Position numbers and translations under genes: made by a program | Part shown: positions 18,889 to 20,462 of the stretch, one piece after another | Layout of the letters: the number at the start of each line of letters is the position of its first letter | Position numbering within the stretch: position 1 is the first letter of the stretch | Notes under the pieces: model-generated | The model's input: the letters and a program-made list of their open reading frames with translations, nothing else | The model's database searches: none | What the model was told of the DNA's origin: nothing | NCBI GenBank assembly: GCA_024654415.1 | Contig: JANLHQ010000059.1 | Location: 1-20,462 of the forward strand | Reading direction: 5' to 3' | Origin: Candidatus Azambacteria bacterium | GTDB lineage: Bacteria; Patescibacteriota; Minisyncoccia; GWC2-36-17; WO2-46-25 | Length of the DNA stretch: 20,462 nt

Positions 18889-20130
18889 TTATTCGTACCG
18901 TAATGCCTCAATAGGGCTTTTACGCGATGCTTGACGTGCGGGATAGAGGCCAAAGATAAGCCCAATGCCCGCAGATACTCCAACACCCAACAGTGCTGCA
19001 GAAAGCGGGAAGGTAAACTCCCATCCCATCGCTACCATTCGTGAGAGAATTATTGAAGCGCCAAACGAGAGAGCCGCGCCAAGCACGATACCAACAATGC
19101 CACCTATCGCGGTAAGCAATACCGCCTCGAGAACGAATTGTAAAAGAATATCTTTATTTGTTGCTCCTACTGCCTTACGAAGCCCGATTTCGCGCGTGCG
19201 CTCTGTAACAGACACAAGCATGATATTCATAATGCCGATACCTCCCACCACGAGCGATATTGCCGCCACCGCCCCCAAGAACAGCGTCAGCACACTTGTA
19301 ATTACGCCGAGACGCTCCACCATATCAACCTGTGTTTCTATAAAGAAGTCATCTTTCATAGTCCCTGAAATACGATGCGAATCTCGGAGTGTCATTTTAA
19401 TATCTTCCACTATTTGAGGAATAAGCTCTTCCGAGGTCGCCTCTATAACAAACCGATGAAAATATTTAATACCAAAAATATATTGTTGTGCCGCAGTGTA
19501 TGGCACAAGCACCGCGCTATCAAAATCAAACACTGACGACTGCCCTTTCTTTGCCAACACACCTATCACTTTAAAATTTCTATCTTTTATTTTTATTTTT
19601 TCTCCTACCACACTCGAAGCAGAGCCAAATAATTCATCCTTTACTTTTGCGCCAATCACTACCACTTCAGCGCGGCTCCTCACATCATCGTCAGTAAAAA
19701 ATTCTCCCTCCGCTGCGGTGATATCAAAAACATCCGCAATTGGCGCTGAAGAGCCGAACACCGTTGTGCGATACGTGTCGCCCGCATATGTTGCAGTTTC
19801 TCCCCCAAATACGATTGGCATTACTTGTGCGGCATATGGCATATTGTCCTTTCTTTCTAAAAGAACAAAGTCTCGCTCTTTCAATGCGTCACTGAAAAGT
19901 TGCGCGAAGTCGCTTGGCCCTGTTGGTTGCCTTCCTGGTGCTATAAAGACTGTTTTTGAACCAAGCCCCTGTATTTGCCCTAAAATAAGCTGATGCGCAC
20001 CTTCTCCGAGCGCCACAACAAGAATAATGGCAGTTACGCCGATCACAATACCTAAAATCGTCAGCGCAGCGCGCGATTTATTTGCAGTCACTCCTTTAAA
20101 TGCAGTTTTAAAACTATTTTTAAATGTCAT
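18889..20130 (-). CDS. MacB-type ABC transporter permease
   Basis: 413 residues with the MacB/FtsX topology. A short cytoplasmic N-terminus and first helix (SRAALTILGIVIGVTAIILVVAL, about 19-41) are followed by a large extracytoplasmic MacB_PCD domain (about 42-280), then three C-terminal helices (about 283-310, 330-362, 375-398). Between them lies the conserved cytoplasmic segment SVTERTREIGLRKAVGATNKDILLQF (about 310-335), and a PARQASRKSPIEALRYE end. Such permeases work by mechanotransmission to export peptides, lipoproteins or other cell-surface compounds. The start overlaps the ATPase stop by 4 nt, so the two form one operon; the substrate is not evident. Confidence 0.92.
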   Translation of the reverse strand: MTFKNSFKTAFKGVTANKSRAALTILGIVIGVTAIILVVALGEGAHQLILGQIQGLGSKTVFIAPGRQPTGPSDFAQLFSDALKERDFVLLERKDNMPYAAQVMPIVFGGETATYAGDTYRTTVFGSSAPIADVFDITAAEGEFFTDDDVRSRAEVVVIGAKVKDELFGSASSVVGEKIKIKDRNFKVIGVLAKKGQSSVFDFDSAVLVPYTAAQQYIFGIKYFHRFVIEATSEELIPQIVEDIKMTLRDSHRISGTMKDDFFIETQVDMVERLGVITSVLTLFLGAVAAISLVVGGIGIMNIMLVSVTERTREIGLRKAVGATNKDILLQFVLEAVLLTAIGGIVGIVLGAALSFGASIILSRMVAMGWEFTFPLSAALLGVGVSAGIGLIFGLYPARQASRKSPIEALRYE

Positions 20131-20462
20131 TTTTGAAAATGATTTGCCACCCTTCGTTGGCCAAGAACCGGTTCATCTTTTTCTATCCGCCCATCACGCA
20201 TGATAATGATCCGTCGCGTGCATTCAGCGAGCTGTGTTTCGTGTGTAATAAGTAATATTGTCCTCTTTTGATCTTCATTCAACCGCTGAAGAATATCAAT
20301 AATCGCCTGACCTGATTTTGAATCCAAATTCCCCGTTGGCTCGTCGGCAAAAAGCACAAGTGGATCATTCACCAACGCCCGCGCGATTGCGACACGCTGC
20401 TTTTCTCCGCCTGAAAGCTGAGATGATTCATGAGAAATACGATGCGAAAGCCCGACCGATTC
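20127..20462 (-). CDS. ABC transporter ATP-binding protein, MacB/LolD type (C-terminal fragment)
   Basis: The last 111 codons are inside the window; the N-terminus with Walker A lies beyond the right edge. Visible motifs are the signature LSGGEKQR followed by VAIARAL, Walker B VLFADEP with the D-loop region TGNLDSKSG, and the H-loop in LLITHE. The C-terminal GRIEKDEPVLG is typical of LolD/MacB-type ATPases. It pairs with the adjacent permease by an ATGA overlap and supplies the energy for that exporter. Confidence 0.92.
   Translation of the reverse strand, partial: ESVGLSHRISHESSQLSGGEKQRVAIARALVNDPLVLFADEPTGNLDSKSGQAIIDILQRLNEDQKRTILLITHETQLAECTRRIIIMRDGRIEKDEPVLGQRRVANHFQK

Overview
The window looks like a chromosomal segment of a Patescibacteria/CPR bacterium, probably of the Parcubacteria group. 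This is an inference from gene content: a DUF5654 protein, an Fe-S-less adenine glycosylase, an N-terminally anchored Asp-box propeller, signal-peptide proteins sharing an unnamed C-terminal repeat, many tiny zinc-ribbon proteins, small intergenics and standard TGA stops. No ribosomal RNA or phylogenetic marker fixes the taxon.

Layout. Bases 1-7.85 kb are a run of minus-strand genes, mostly housekeeping: RseP-type protease (partial), frr, an Asp-box propeller protein, holB, mltG, an ASCH protein, thpR, a tRNA-binding protein, a DUF5654 protein, a coiled-coil hypothetical, mutY, an RRM protein and a zinc-ribbon protein. Many overlap by ATGA. Bases 7.85-7.95 kb hold a cluster of DnaA-box-like 9-mers. 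Then come dinB (minus), whose 5' end is disturbed by a small structured insertion, and two large secreted proteins (FnIII plus repeats; repeats plus lamin-tail-like domain) separated by a 120-bp MITE-like palindromic element. The strand flips at 12.5 kb to a C2C2 protein, tRNA-Arg(CCG) carrying a second structured insertion, a PurM homologue, two zinc-ribbon proteins, a (minus) DUF389 membrane protein, an RquA-like methyltransferase and a 3D-domain secreted protein. The last 3 kb, minus strand, carry a tandemly duplicated gene pair of unknown function and a MacB-type ABC exporter (permease plus partial ATPase).

How the genes fit together. frr, holB, mltG and rseP serve translation, replication and the envelope. 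thpR, the ASCH protein, the tRNA-binding protein and the RRM protein all handle RNA. mutY and dinB concern DNA lesions. The 12.5-18.9 kb stretch is accessory: its genes mostly have strong Shine-Dalgarno sites, individual promoters and terminators, and duplicated regulatory leaders. Several minus-strand genes instead have a -10-like box only 6-7 nt before the start codon, suggesting leaderless messages.

The most notable signal is a pair of about 145-155-bp insertions, one at the start of dinB and one at the 3' end of tRNA-Arg. Each has the same geometry: a target sequence, a 23-24-nt loop, a 16-21-nt reverse-complement copy of that target, exactly 13 nt, a GGGAAA/TTTTCC hairpin, a second hairpin, and then a second direct copy of the target. 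This looks like an undescribed family of miniature elements that carry an antisense copy of their own insertion site.
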